Positions 9,994-22,070 of a stretch of 59,135 nucleotides of DNA are shown in pieces. The stretch is from NCBI GenBank assembly GCA_001600415.1, contig BCJX01000003.1, positions 6,444-65,578 of the forward strand. The letters run 5' to 3'. The translations under genes and the position numbers were made by a program. This stretch comes from Pascua guehoae (lineage: Eukaryota; Basidiomycota; Tremellomycetes; Trichosporonales; Trichosporonaceae). Positions within the stretch are counted from its first letter, which is position 1, and each line of letters begins with the position of its first letter. The notes beneath the pieces were generated by a model. That model saw only the letters and a program-made list of their open reading frames with translations. It did not search any database and was not told the DNA's origin.

Positions 9994-11761
9994 CTACTCC
10001 TTGTCCCACATGTAGGGCACAATCATGCTCTGCGGGGACGGTCGCTCGAGATGAGCGTTGAGAATGGTCCGGACGTCTGCCGGATCGATAACCATGTCGT
10101 CGTGGGTTCCCGGCGCCGGCTCCACAACAACCACCGCATAGGTCTGGTTGAGCATGCTCGTCTCCTCATAGTTGATGTACTCGATTCGCGATGTGGGCAG
10201 AAACTCAAGCACGAGCGTGTTTGGCCCTGCGAATCGGTGGTTCATGAGTGCCCCACCATGTGGTCCGACGATGGCAGACACGTCGTTTGAGAATGCCGAT
10301 ATCAATGCGTCCGCGTCGGCGTACTTTGTGGGATTGAACAGCTCGAGACGTTCTCCCCGTCCGCGTTCGTCAAGCAGTTCGCTGATGGCGGTGAGAACCT
10401 CGTCCTCATTTTGGACCCTCCGTCCGCCATTTCCGGCGCGCCCGTCAGACCGGGACATGTACGACCTGAAAAGAGTCAGCTACGGCCCTCCCACCAACCC
10501 CACGCACGACTTTCTTTCCTGTCGCCGCCGCTTCCCAGCCATAATGCAACGCCCACGGCATGCGCAGCATCTCGAGGGCCTTCCAGCTTAGGAACGGGTG
10601 GATGAGCACAGTCTTGCAGCTGAACACGAGGCGCTCGAGGTTGAGCTTGCCAGAGTGTGAGTGCATAATCTTGCCCCCGCCGAAACCCATGCGCGCCCAT
10701 AGCTGCTGCACGAGCGGCGTGCCTTGGCGGCCGGTCAGTGCGACTGGCGTTGTGGAAGAGAGGTGGGCGGCTTGGGCCACAATGTGCGTCGCGCGGTCGA
10801 GAAAGTGTTGAAACGACCACGAGTCGGGCGTATTGACCATGATTGCAGACACGGGTGGCGTGTTCGCGGTACGCTCCGTGTCGTTGGCAAGCAGTATACT
10901 GCCCAAGCGCGTGTGGGGCGACATGCACGAGTCGGCCGCCCAAGAGTCGAAGCGACCGGCAGGATCGTATGACACATTGTGGAACACCTGCACGTCGTTA
11001 GCCATCAGTCGTATAGAACGCAACGTACATAGTTTTGCCCATGCTGACTCTTGTACACCATGTATTCTGCACCATACAGCTCTTTTGGGAAGGCCCGATC
11101 CTCGATCGACTTGAGACCCGCACGCCAACGAGCGGCGTGCTCCTCATTGGCAAAGACTGGGAATGGCAGTCCGAAATCCGGATAGATGAGCTCCTCAGCA
11201 TAGAGGTGGGCGGCAAACGGTGAACGGAGTGCCACACACGGAGCATACCACGCGGGTGTCAAGTGCGAGCAGTTGCGAACCGCCATAGGCGCCCATAGAA
11301 AGCTCGGACTGTCTCGGTTCGCCCACGTCGAGTCCTCGAGGCTGAAAAAGTACTGGTCGCCGACGGGGGAATGGGCCGGCATGTTGTCTTTCCAATCGGC
11401 TACGCCCAGCGGTTCTCCCGGGGTCCTGCTGGGCGGACCTGCGATGCCGTCGCTCACTGGCGGGGGCAGGAGCGCCGATGATGTGCCCAATGTCAGGACA
11501 AAGAGCAAGCATACCACCAAGGTCGTTGCCGACGCTAAGAGCGCAACCAAAGTACGAGGCAAGCGTCGCCAGCGTCGCCGCGGAATAACCCTCCCTTCAA
11601 GGTGATCATCATCTGGGATTGTCAGGCGCCACAACAATCTCGGGTCAGCTCATGTAAGCCTTACCTGAACGGTCCTCCTCCCTGAGAACAGCGTCCATTT
11701 CGGTCGTGTCCTCATTGTCCCACAACGCTGCCGAGCGACCGCCGCGCCGTCCAAAGGCCAT
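9994..11761 (-). CDS. Glycosyltransferase family 61 protein, possible frameshift
   Basis: Exons on the minus strand: 11761-11665, 11612-11029, 10987-10508 and about 10465-9994. The first junction joins EEDRS to DDDHLEGR, giving an acidic cytosolic tail before a single hydrophobic anchor (type II Golgi topology). The C-terminal part carries the DUF563/GT61 block VGPHGGALMNHRFAG and RRVQNEDEV. GT61 enzymes transfer xylose, GlcNAc or similar sugars to glycans; the acceptor here is unknown. Oddity: the last intron has a perfect donor (GTGCGT), branch site (CTGAC) and acceptor (TTTTCAG), 42 nt in all, but that splice puts exon 4 out of frame. Using the upstream AG (exon from 10479) restores frame but needs a 28-nt intron. 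Either a base is missing or the gene is damaged. Confidence 0.75.
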
Positions 11762-12054
11762 TGCGGGTGTTCCTTTCTAACAGCAAAGTCAAGTCGAATG
11801 TATGAGAAAGAAGCAAAGATGAAAGTGAGTGCAATGCTGACAATTCCCTCCACTGGGGCTGTGCTGCCAAGCAATCCTGAATGCGCCACCTGCTCAACAT
11901 TACGGCTGTGCAAGCCATGGACTGCGCAAGGGGTTTACAACCTATCAAGCACGTCCCCTGCTTGCTTTTCAAATTGGCCCATCGTTGGTGGCCATTCTTG
12001 CCATCCCCAGTGTCCGTGTCACAACTGATGGCATATACTACAACGTAACAACAA

Positions 12055-13394
12055 CTACCAAACAATGGCCACTCCCCCGTTGCTTGGCTTCCGCGTCACA
12101 GTCGCCATTGGCTCCCACGCGTCAGACGTCATGGACGCCGTGGACGGGCACCGCTGCGGAGAGTTGGGCAAATACGCCGTCTGCGAAACGAGGAAGGGGT
12201 GCTGTGAGAGAGACACGGCCGACGTCGATGCCGGGACGACACGTCGAGGCGGGGNGGNGGGTGCATGCATCCGGGCCGGGGCGGATACAGCCGACATTGG
12301 CGACGTCGCGGACGCAGTCCAAGACGGTGACGGCGCCGAGAAATCGGGCCCAGACTCTTTGCGGATATGGGTGTCGACCCGTGGCTGGGGTCGTGGCAGT
12401 GCGATCAATGAAGCCGAGTTCATCTCTCTTGAAAACGGGTCCACCGCTATCCTCGACATTGAGGCTGCGGGCATGCTGTAGAGCTGGTTGGACGCCTTGC
12501 GCATCGGGACGTGGACAGGGGAATCTGGGTCGGACTGGTCGGCTACACGGCCCCGACGTGGTGGGCGGGGTGGCGTACGTGGCATGTACTGGGGCGGAGG
12601 GGTTTGTAGGGACGGGAGTGACGCAGAAGAGGTGAACGACGAGACAGACGTAAGGTACGTGAGTCCACCGCGGTTGTTGCTCATGGACGAGGCGGTACGC
12701 TTGAGGGCAAGCGAAAGGCGGACCGAGGCACGTTGCATCATGGGTGAGCGGCTCGTCGGGGACGGGCTGTCGACTTTACGACTGCTGGCAGCTTTTGACG
12801 CGGGGCGAGGAGGCAATGGTTGCAAACCTCCAGCCTGTGGCAGCGACGGGTCAAACCCAAAGTAGGTCCGGATTTTCTCAAATACCGGCGCAAAGTATAA
12901 GCCAATGTCCTGCGTTTAGTCAGCACCGCAAGGTAGCGGATATGGTGAGTCTCAATCAAGGCCATGCAAAACTGCCTCGAAGACGCGTCGACGTACCTCG
13001 TGCAGTTCGACTTGGCACAGCTTTCTGTGAATGAGGTAGAACGGCTTGCCTCGGGCAATCTTGATCTCGATGTAGGAATTCAAGAGTGCGAACGCGTATC
13101 TAGGAGAGTCAGCGGGTCGGAGCAAATAAACTCAGCGGGAAGACGAGCCTCTTCCGTCGCCGAGACTCGACGCACATTGGGTCACTCATGGCATCGAGCG
13201 TGAGAAGGGCACTGCATAACTGAGATTGGGTCGTCATTTCAGACACGGTCGGCTGCGGTCAGCGCGGGCACTATAGGTAGGTCGAGCAGGCCAAGCGTGT
13301 TACTCACCAGCTCGTCGTAGGGCAATTCGCGCCGTGGAGGCGGCCCATATGGTGGGAGCTGAAGGTAGGTCTCCCTGGACATCGTTGGCGCCAT
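12055..13394 (-). CDS. Protein of unknown function with Ser/Pro-rich tail
   Basis: Four exons: 13394-13308, 13252-13176, 13099-12997, 12909-12055; 373 residues with phase closing. The N-terminal 115 residues are ordered-looking and hydrophobic-patterned (for example YAFALLNSYIEIKIARGKPF, then LIHRKLCQVELHEDIG, then YFAPVFEKIRTYFG). The remaining 250 residues are rich in Ser, Pro and Arg and probably disordered. I do not recognise the family. An in-frame ATG also exists at 13469; I chose 13394 because the residues between are low complexity. Two N bases at 12255 and 12258 make two residues of the tail undetermined, in a G-rich stretch. The GC3 bias and clean splice sites support a real gene. 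Confidence 0.7.
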
Positions 13395-15300
13395 GAGAGA
13401 AGTGTGCGATGGGGGTGGCGATGGGGTGGCGATGAATCGAGACAAAGTGATGGACAGTGGTGCCCGCAAGTCAATCGCGGTCGTGGTTTAAAGGAGGATG
13501 GGAACCGGCGGCCGCCTGTCGGTCTGCAATTGTGCTCGCGCGTCGTCACCTGCTTCTTGTACATGTCCTGGACATGGCCGTCCTCGAGGCATCAAGCGCC
13601 AGTATACCTCCCAGCGACTGGCCACCAAAGGTGATATGTTGGGAGTAGGTTTGGTGCCTGGTTACCAAGGGCAGGTAATAGGCTCTGTGGATTGGAGGGG
13701 GCATTAGTGCTGGGCCACTGGAATGAGTGAGGAATACGAGCACCGAAGCATAGAGCACGAAGCACGTGAGTTAGTGGGAGTGCGTGAGCATGGCCCAAGA
13801 CAGATGGCAGGTCTGCAGGTCGGAACAAAGGCTCTCGCTCGTGTCTTCCCCTCGTGTCGCAGGAACAGGTCTTCTTGTCCCGCAATTCGCAGCTAGGCAA
13901 GGCACGCCCAGAATCTTGATCATAACGGACATGACCGAGTCCAAGCCATGCCCCAACTCGTTCGCATCTACCTTGTGTAAATCAACGAGGAGTTTTGAAG
14001 CGCAGGCAGCGAGCGGCCTTGGGATAGTGTGATTCAGGTGTGCTTTGATGTCGCTTGTCTGATCGATTAACTGGGCGTTTGGTTTGCTGTTCGCATTGTG
14101 GCAACGCTCAACGACCGTCTCTGCGCTCCATTGCTCGTTCCCACGAGCAGGTTCATTTTATACAATCGTTCCGTCAATGGAAACGTGACTATGGACGTAA
14201 CGAGCCAGCCACAGGCCTTCCATCTTCCTGCAGAACACACTACTGGCAGTATATTTCAGGCGCATGGCCAAGACGGTTAGTCTGCCACTCATATTCCACA
14301 CGTCGGCATATGTGGATATGCTCTAGTGTGGCCAGCAGGGTGCGGTGCCTCGTGACGGCAACAACGTGCAATGCAACGGCATGCACGTTTCATTACATCT
14401 ATTCCACCGAATAGTCGCTAATAATAATGTCGTTTCCATGACTTCGGATCCAGGTATTAGAAAAGCAAAGCTGGCGGGGTTTGACTCGGGTCCCGCCGTT
14501 GACGCTCGTATCGTGTCGTGTGCTCATGGTAGGTGGTACAGGTTACCGGTGACTCAAATGCCGACTCACCGCACCAAGAAACCCTGAATGGGGAACGGCA
14601 ATGATTCTCAAGACTCTGAGCATGCTGGTAATGGCATGCACGTTTAGGTCTGGGTTGGTGCTCCCATGTGCCTGAGCAACATTTCGCGTCTTCACGACCA
14701 GGGTCAGACCGTGGCCTTAAACTCTGGTTGGTACTAATGCCAAGCTGCTTGCTGGCCGTTTACCTTGAGCTTTGGTCGACAGCCACAGCTCATAACCAGC
14801 ATGCCTGCGGCGGAACAATGATGACGACGTCCGCTCCAGTGGCATCGCCGACTCTTGTCCATTTCTCCCCAATCGCTGGCATGTAGCCGTATCGCAGCCG
14901 GAAATGGCGACACCGAGCACTCGAGCCCGTTTCAACGATGCAGGGCGCTGTATCCGTTGGAACCTTATGGGGCTCGGCGCGTTTGAGGTGGGCTCGTGAA
15001 GTCCCCAGGCCGTACCGCATACGCTCGTCACGTTGCTCATCAACCCACTCCCCAATTTCCGAGTCGGGCGCCGAAACAACCACGGCCATGTAGGTACAGG
15101 GAGCAGCAGCAGCCTTTGCGGATTACCGAACAATGTCCGTTATCTAATATGCTGTCGCGCACATGTGGGGTAGATATGGAAGCACCCTCTTCATATCGAT
15201 TCTTCAAACGTTTATGCCATATTTACCATCTACCTTACCAAGACGTCCAGCACGCCAACACCAGCCCAGCCCATTTCCCAGATCCACAAACCCGCACCAT
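13395..15300. other. Intergenic region
   Basis: No supported gene. A 99-codon minus-strand frame at 14790-15089 is the best candidate, but it shows no recognisable domain and no strong codon bias. The right end holds the 3' end of the acyl-CoA ligase. Confidence 0.5.
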
Positions 15301-17759
15301 CTAAAGGCGCGCCCGAGGATCCCGACTGTTGATGAGCGGCTTGCGACCGCGCCGCTCCCATTCGGCGTGAACAATCTTCTTGACTTCAGACTTGAGGACC
15401 TTTTGACTCGCGTTCCACGCTGCAGTATCAGTACGCAACTTGGGTACGGGGCGTTCCCACGCCAGGCAGCAGGCTTATGTACTCACGCAACGGCCCATCG
15501 AGGACAACGACAATATCAGGGCGAGCGGGGTACCGGAGCCTGCCGTTAGCTCACGGCCTGAACTCTAGTGACTCACCTTGGTGTCGCGGCGTGAGCGATA
15601 CTGTGAGGCGTAGCATGCTCAAGCTCAACGCCGGGAGCAAGGCTGACGCACACGCCGATTCGCTCTCCCAGCACGTCGCAAGGGACGGGCACGGCACAGG
15701 CTTCTGCGATGCGGTCGTCGGCGGCGATTCCCCGCTCCACTTCGGCGGACGGGACCTGGAGCGTCAGTTGTGCTTGGCAGGGTATCCGTACATTCTCTCC
15801 ACCGCGGATGATAATGTCCTTGGCTCGGTCAGTGATGTGCAGGTCTCCAAACTCGTCAATGTACGCCATGTCGCCCGTGTCGAGCCACCCTTCAGCGTCT
15901 AGAGCTTCAGACGTCGCCTCTGTTCGTCAGCGAAAAGCCACGGGTGCAGCGACGCACTAGGATTGTTGACATAGCACTTCATGACATTCTGGCCCTTGCA
16001 CAGCAGCAAGCCCACTTGTCCCGTCGCAAGCTCGCGGCGAGTAGCGGGATCCACGACGCGAATCTCGCAGACGGGCACCACCTGTCCTGCGGCCAGAGGC
16101 TAGGGGTGAGCGTCGCCATGGTTGTGCCTGCGACCTACCTTGTCGACATATTCCTGCCCACAGAATCCCGTGTGCAGCCCGTTCGTTTCGGTCATGCCCC
16201 ATCCAGTGGCACTGATGCGGTCAGAGACGTACCAACACCAAGACTCACGGGATGAGATTGGGGAACCGCGTGACCAGATCCTTGGGGAGTCGGGACGGTG
16301 GAGATGCGCCGCCGTACGACGTAGACTGTAGCTGAAAGTCGCGAGGGAGGAGCGGCGACTGGAGGACTGCGGTGCAGATGGCCGGCACACTAGTCGTTAG
16401 CAGAAGGTACGCCCACAGTGCCTCTCCCCGCCTCTGTCGCTCCAAACTCACCCGCCAATCTTGCCGACTTTCTCTGCCACCATGATCTTGACGGCAGTCG
16501 GGACACTCCACCTGCGAAGGAACACAAGCTTGGAGCCGTCCTTGATAGCTGCAACGAGCCACGAGAGGCACCCCTGCACGTGGAAGAGAGGGATGGACAG
16601 CAGGGCAACGCCGTCGGAACGCGGTGTGGTCGCTGCTTCAATTGCAGCCTCTGGGCTCATTCCAGCGCGAAGAGCCATGCGTGCGAGAGCTGCAAAGTCA
16701 TGTCAGATTGACTGCAGAAAGGACACACTCAGGTCACTCACGGTAAGCCCCAGAGACGATAATGTGAAGGGCCTGGCGTTGGGTCACAAGCACACCCTTT
16801 GGGAGACTCGTCGTACTGGTCGCTGTCAGTGGTCGTGTACAGGGCGTCTGCTTACCCAGAGGTAAAGAAGATGATGCCATCGCTCTCGGGGTTCAGCCCC
16901 TGAAGATTGGAGCCGGCGACAACCTGCTTGACGGCCTCGGTACTCGTGGTAAGGGTGGACAACTCCTGCTCCCGTCAGCCGTGGACAAGTGACTCGAAGG
17001 ATGCTTACGGTCACACCGTCACGAGCAGCTGCGGGGAGGTGGTTAAGACTCGTCCAGGCCCAGATTGGTCCAACACCCTTGTCCTTGAGTACAGATGCCA
17101 GTGGACCAAGCTGTGCCGCGAGCTGATCATCAACAAGGACGAGTTTGGGGGTGGTGAGGGTTAAGCAATGGACCTGGGCATCGACATGCCTATGATCAGT
17201 GACAGACGCACGCAGACACTCACAGGCCGTTGTTCAAGAGCACAGGGACGCCCCCAACGAGGTGGATGGCGATGAACGCGACAACCCATCTTAGCAATCA
17301 GTAGAGGCCCCGTACCTTTACACCCACCCAGTACAGTTAGTTCCACCGATGGCGACGGGCGTCCCGACACCTGCGCCACGCTCGCGCAGAAGGCCAGCGA
17401 GCTGAATAGCACGTTCATGTGCCTCACCAAAGGTCAGCTTCTCGCGAGCCTCAAACGGCTCGGGATCCGCAATAGGCGACGAAAGGAACTCGCGGTCCGA
17501 CCATTGTGCCATGCTCTTGGTGATCAGGGCGTGAAAGTGGGGCGGGGACTGTGGTGTCAGTGGTGCGTAACGTGGGGTACTCACATGCTTCCAAACCCGA
17601 AGGCGCCGACCGTCAATGGTCGTGTCCTCGGTCTCAAAGGCGGACCCGGGACGGGTGAGCAACGCCTCGCCTGTTGTCAGCCGCGTGCTCTCCACTTGTC
17701 GTGCTCAAGGCCTCACACTCGGCGACGCTGAGCAAAGGTTGGGCATTGGGCTGGGACAT
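15301..17759 (-). CDS. AMP-dependent acyl-CoA ligase, 15 exons
   Basis: Exons: 17759-17717, 17670-17585, 17548-17328, 17289-17224, 17189-17009, 16965-16856, 16815-16742, 16689-16452, 16389-16249, 16211-16139, 16099-15958, 15898-15792, 15755-15577, 15539-15487, 15419-15301. They sum to 1833 nt, 610 residues. The ANL-superfamily motifs line up across the junctions: P-loop TSGTTSLPKG (234-243), GWGMTETNG (390-398), GWLDTGD (462-468), DRAKDIIIRGGENV, and the C-terminal catalytic lysine in NASQKVLK (K578). The enzyme should adenylate a carboxylic acid and pass it to CoA. The sequence resembles long-chain fatty-acid and 4-coumarate-type ligases; the substrate is not clear. The C-terminus (DPRARL) is not a standard SKL peroxisomal signal. 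Introns are 34-67 nt, and the 34-nt intron (17190-17223) is the shortest well-supported one in the window. Confidence 0.9.
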
Positions 17760-18925
17760 GGTCGGTGCTGGGGCGATGCTGTCAACAATGCAAGAGGCAA
17801 GAGCGAATTGTGCACGAAATGAGTGTTGACCGCCTCAAGATCAAGGCACAACTTCGCAACTGAAGTCATCGGGACGGTTGGATTGTGTACCGAAGTGGGC
17901 AGGAGACGGCCGAAGCCGATGGTGTCGGCTAGTGACGGGAACGTATCAAGTCGCCGAAAGCCGTCTACCCAAAGGCCACAGGTGACACTGCATTCCCGTC
18001 GTGCTGTCAATCTTATCTTGGAGGCGAAACATTTACCAATGCAGGGCTACATTGGGCTCTCTGCGGGTTCCCCTCGGGGCCTCATGTACATGCTTGCGGA
18101 GCTTCGGGGGCCCACTTGGTCTCCGCACTCGCGCTGCGGTAACGAGTGTGCACTGCGTCCAATCGGCAAATTGAGGCGAGACATTGCCGCACCGGCCCGG
18201 TCGGCACCAAGCGAACAGTGAGACACTGGCAGCCACCAGTGTACCATCGTCTCTTCTCCCATCGTATCTACCACAGTGGACTGCCGGCGTGCCAACGTCC
18301 TACCCGCCACTATGCCTCTTGTCTGATCCGCCCAACCCGCCCGTGTGGTCTGGCGTACATCTAGAGGGACGGCTCTAAGCTTGGCACGTCCGCCTCTCTA
18401 GTAGCCCGCTTCGACTAGGGGCCTACAACTCAGGACTTTGACTCTCCTACGATGTAGTTCTTTCGCAGACGAAAGAGGTCTTTTTGGGTGTGGTGTCTGA
18501 ATGAGATGTGTGCAGTATTCCCCCCTTTCAGAGACGACGCGTCTTACCGACAGTGACCATCAAGGGCTCCTTTTGATGTCTGCCCGGTTCGGACGCCGCC
18601 AGACTCACTTGATCACTCGACCAACCAACTCGACCACCTCGACCTGTGTGTCACTCGTACCCGTGGCGGTCTAAGGGTCATGGCACAGCGTGGGAACTGC
18701 CATGGACACGACCATCCCTAGTTAGCACACAACGAACACACCGTTACCGTCCGCAAGCAGATCTCGCGCCCCACGCCGAAAGACAACAGCCACCATGTCC
18801 ACAACGCGAGCACCGAGCGAGCCCCCCAGTCTTCCTGGCTCAGCTCGAGCTCATCATCGTCGACTTCGAGTCCATCTGCTGGACCACGCCGCACGTACCG
18901 TCCTCTCCAGTCTTCATACATGAGC
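17760..18925. other. Intergenic region upstream of tRNA-Gly
   Basis: No protein gene is supported. The region contains a degenerate 3' tRNA-Gly copy at 18431-18463, listed separately. Small plus-strand ORFs here are unconvincing. Confidence 0.55.
18431..18463 (+). repeat. Copy of tRNA-Gly 3' half plus flank
   Basis: These 33 bases match 18971-19003 (T-arm, acceptor 3' strand and first flanking bases of the tRNA-Gly gene) with two mismatches; the last 24 bases are identical. No matching 5' half is clear, although ACATC at 18357 resembles the tRNA start. It looks like a broken tRNA gene or a tRNA-targeted duplication. Confidence 0.7.
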
Positions 18926-18996
18926 ACATCGTTGGTGAAACGGTATCATGCTACTTTGCCATAGTAGCGGCAGGAGTTCGACTCTCCTACGATGTA
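18926..18996 (+). tRNA. tRNA-Gly(GCC)
   Basis: A complete cloverleaf can be folded by eye: acceptor ACATCGT/ACGATGT (7 pairs), anticodon arm CTACT-TTGCCAT-AGTAG with anticodon GCC, T arm AGGAG-TTCGACT-CTCCT. There is no intron. A TTTT terminator follows at 19001-19004. The sequence aligns along its length with eukaryotic tRNA-Gly(GCC). Confidence 0.95.
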
Positions 18997-19413
18997 GTTC
19001 TTTTGCCGAACGCAGCTGTTTTGGGTGGGTTGAAAGGCGAGCTAGTCTTTTTTGGGAGTTTGGGCTCATGCGGCTTCTTTAAAGGGCGAACGCGGCATTT
19101 GGCGTGTGCCCGTGAGACGCGTTTCGGACGCACATGTTGGCAACGGCTCTCCTCCGGCCTATGGACACATCTTCCCATGAAGGCCTGCGAGACATGAAAC
19201 TGAGGTGGTCGCGCGCAACATGACAAGTAATGCGAGGCAACCAATGACCAGGTGCTTCGCCAAATGGCTTGCAAATGGCACGCAGCGTGATCCGCTTGTC
19301 CTTCTCCAGTACGACGAAATCCCCGCTGCTCTGAGGGCTGAAGGCGAGGAACACCGGCCATCGTGGCTAGGCCTCTTGCGGCACCGTTCCGGCACCGTTC
19401 CAAAAACAAAAGT
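18997..19413. other. Spacer between two tRNA genes
   Basis: Between tRNA-Gly (+) and initiator tRNA-Met (-), whose 3' ends face each other. Short ORFs only. The pentamer-type repeat GGCACCGTTCC occurs twice near 19380-19400. Confidence 0.6.
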
Positions 19414-19501
19414 TATCGCCAGCAGGTTTCGATCCTGCGATCTCCAGGTACACACGATGTTATAGTATGAGCCTGGCGCCGTCCCACTTGGCCATAGCGA
19501 T
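19414..19501 (-). tRNA. Initiator tRNA-Met(CAT) with 16-nt intron
   Basis: Cloverleaf on the minus strand: acceptor ATCGCTA/TGGCGAT, D stem GCC/GGC, anticodon arm CCAGG-CTCATA-(intron)-A-CCTGG, T arm GCAGG-ATCGAAA-CCTGC. The A1:U72 pair and the AUCGAAA T loop (A54, A60) are hallmarks of the eukaryotic initiator, not the elongator. The 16-nt insert after position 37 is at the canonical tRNA intron site. T runs (TTTTG, TTTTT) follow for polymerase III termination. Confidence 0.94.
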
Positions 19502-20234
19502 ATTGTTGTGTGGGCTGTTTTTGTGTGACTCTACGTTCGCAGCGGCCATGAGGGTGGACAGTGTGATTGTTTGACATCGTCTTGGTAGGCCAGTGCGGTC
19601 CGACAGACAGTTAGCCTCAATGCAGGCCTCGAAATCGTCAACATCTTCTGGCGCTAGTTAGCAGCGACACAGGTCGAACGTTCCAGCAGACGCACGACAT
19701 TCCTCATCGACGGTATCGGTACACCCGTTTCCACGGCCATTGTTGCCCGTTTTCAGCATTGTTTGCACAAGGACTAAGGTGTTGGGTTTGGGAACGTATC
19801 CATGATATTCATCCTCTTCTACGACATTGCTTGGACGGCACTGCGTTTCCGCGACTGCACCGAGATCATGCCGTTTGCTCCCAGCCCCAAGGGACGTGCC
19901 GTCTTTACCGCCACCTAAATTCTCGCCAACGGCGTCAATTAATGTGTCGCCCTATTGCCCTCGAAGTCATCGCGTCGCATGTGAGCCTTTATTAACGTCA
20001 TTGTTGGTGGCTGTGAAACGCAGACGGCAGTAGAATATCGTACATGAGGGCACCAGCATTCCCTATGTTTTATTTTATCGACACCTCCATGGTCTCTCTC
20101 GAGGAGGTCACCTTACTCTGAGACTTTCCCCGCAAAGACGCCCAGAATTGCGCATCAGAGAAGACGCTCAGCCGCGTGCAAGCTAATCCACAATTCCCTT
20201 CACGACCATGTGCATATTCCCCCTACAACGTATC
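19502..20234. other. Intergenic region
   Basis: Between the 5' end of initiator tRNA-Met and the 3' end of the peptide transporter. I see no gene or repeat. Confidence 0.5.
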
Positions 20235-22070
20235 CTAGTACTTGTCTTCGTCTTTGGGAGCCTCGACATCCCGACGCACCCCCTTGTGCGCACTGATGGC
20301 GTCCTTTTCCTCCTGTGACCACTCAAAGTCAAAGTGGTTGAGGTGCCTAAAGTAGGTGGGGAACACCCATGCGCAGACAAAGGTGAGACACGCCATGACG
20401 ACCCAGGCAGTGTGGAGGTTGGGGTCGCGAACGACGCCTGCGAGGGCCATGGAAATGGCTGCGCCGATTGCCGAGTTGAAGAGAGCGAGGGCGTAGACGA
20501 AATTCTTCATGCGTGCGGGGGAGCGCGTGTAGGCGAGCTCGTAGCTGGTGACATTGACAAAGAGCTCGCCGACGGCGGGGAAGAAGATTTGTGGGATTTG
20601 CCACCAAAGCGAGACGGGAGATACACCTGCCTTGCAGTGCGTGGCCCAGCGACCACATGGAGACGTGTTGTAGATGCGGTACTGGATGATTGCGGCGAAA
20701 ATGCAACCGACCGAGCACAGGAGGAAGCCAATGGTCATGCGCCACATGGGACGAACGGGGAGGCCGATCCACGACATGAACGGGTAGAAGCAGTACGTGA
20801 CAATCGGGGTAAAGACGACAATGGCGCCGGCGTTGAAGTTGGAAATGACATCGTTGGGTACTCCGTTGAGCGTCATGGCGACACTCATGTCGTTTTGCGA
20901 GTTGCCGATACCGCCGTTGCCGAGGACAAAGATGGGGATCAGAGCAAAGACCTGATGTCAGCCGGGGTTATACATGCCAATACTCACGGCACACGCGCTA
21001 AGCGTCTGACGAATCTCGTCAACAAACTGGTCGTCCCAGTGAATCGTTTCCTCGTCGACGGTGCCATCGCGTTCGCGAATGTACCCTGGCTTGGCTACAT
21101 TCCACCAATCGTCGCCGCCACGGCCGATACGCTTCCAGCCGCCGTTGCGGCAGCAGAGAACAACCACGCGCCACACGTCGGGGAGGACGGAACCCTGGGG
21201 CGGCAACTTGACCAATCGAGGCGAGGCCCAAACGAGAACAATCGGCATGAGCATGTAGAGAATGCCTGGGAGGAGGTACGCGAGCCAGAACCCGACCAGA
21301 CGTGCCGAGTACTGCGTCGCAATCGTAAACAGCGAGCCGACGTTGATGCACCCGTAAAAGATGAGCAGGTAGCGCTTGACCGTCTCTTCGGGGTCAATGA
21401 CGACACGCTCGCCGCGGCGGTACGCAATGGTCGGCTCCTTGACGGGCGACTGGTCGCAGAGGAGCGGGCCGAGCGAGGGCTTGATAAAGCCCGCTGCAAA
21501 CGCGAGGATCAGGATCGAGATGATAAACGTGCCCAGCGATGCGTCGGGCTTTCGAATCACGGCCGGGATGGCGGGCACGACGAGGATGACGTGTGCGACC
21601 GCACCGACGGCGGTACCGACACAAATCGTCTTGAAACGCCCCCACTTGTTGTCGGCGACGATACCGCCATAGATGGGGATCACGTATGCGAGGAATGTAA
21701 ACATTTTCGTCAGCGCCGATGTGGGCGCAGAGCCCAGTCCGAGCGCGCCCGCAGACTGGTCCTTGCCCGCGGGTCCAGGTGCAACGGCGCCCGTCCCTGG
21801 TCCCCCCTCTGGCAGGGGGTTGTTGACAAAGTTGTTAAAGGGCCCAGATGAACCATAGTAGGACGCACGCTCGGAAAACTCGATCAAGCACATGAGAATG
21901 GCCACAAACGGCAAACCGGCCGGCACGCGACGGAGCGTCTGCAGATCCTCTTCGGTTGGGACGAGGTCGATGTCGTCGTACACATGATTGTGCGGGGACG
22001 TCACCGTCACCTCGGCCCCGTCTTTTTCGTCGAGCGCGTATTTGAGTGTGGGGTCGTCCTTTATCGACAT
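20235..22070 (-). CDS. PTR2: Proton-coupled peptide transporter (POT/PTR2 family)
   Basis: Two exons, 22070-20988 and 20951-20235, joined by a 36-nt intron; 599 residues. The protein has the POT signature: ExxERxxYYG at residues 64-73 (EFSERASYYG), and about 12 hydrophobic segments. A long loop between segments 6 and 7 and an extended acidic N-terminus match fungal PTR2 proteins, which import di- and tripeptides with protons across the plasma membrane. The C-terminus is charged and cytosolic. The exon junction reads SACA-VFALIPIFV, restoring a hydrophobic segment. A long plus-strand ORF over the same DNA is a GC3 shadow. Confidence 0.93.

Noticed and set aside
14790..15089. 99-codon minus ORF as a small gene
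   Set aside because: Plausible start but no recognisable domain, weak bias and no splice or promoter support.
20334..21851. 505-codon plus ORF
   Set aside because: Antisense of the peptide transporter; charged, low-information sequence.
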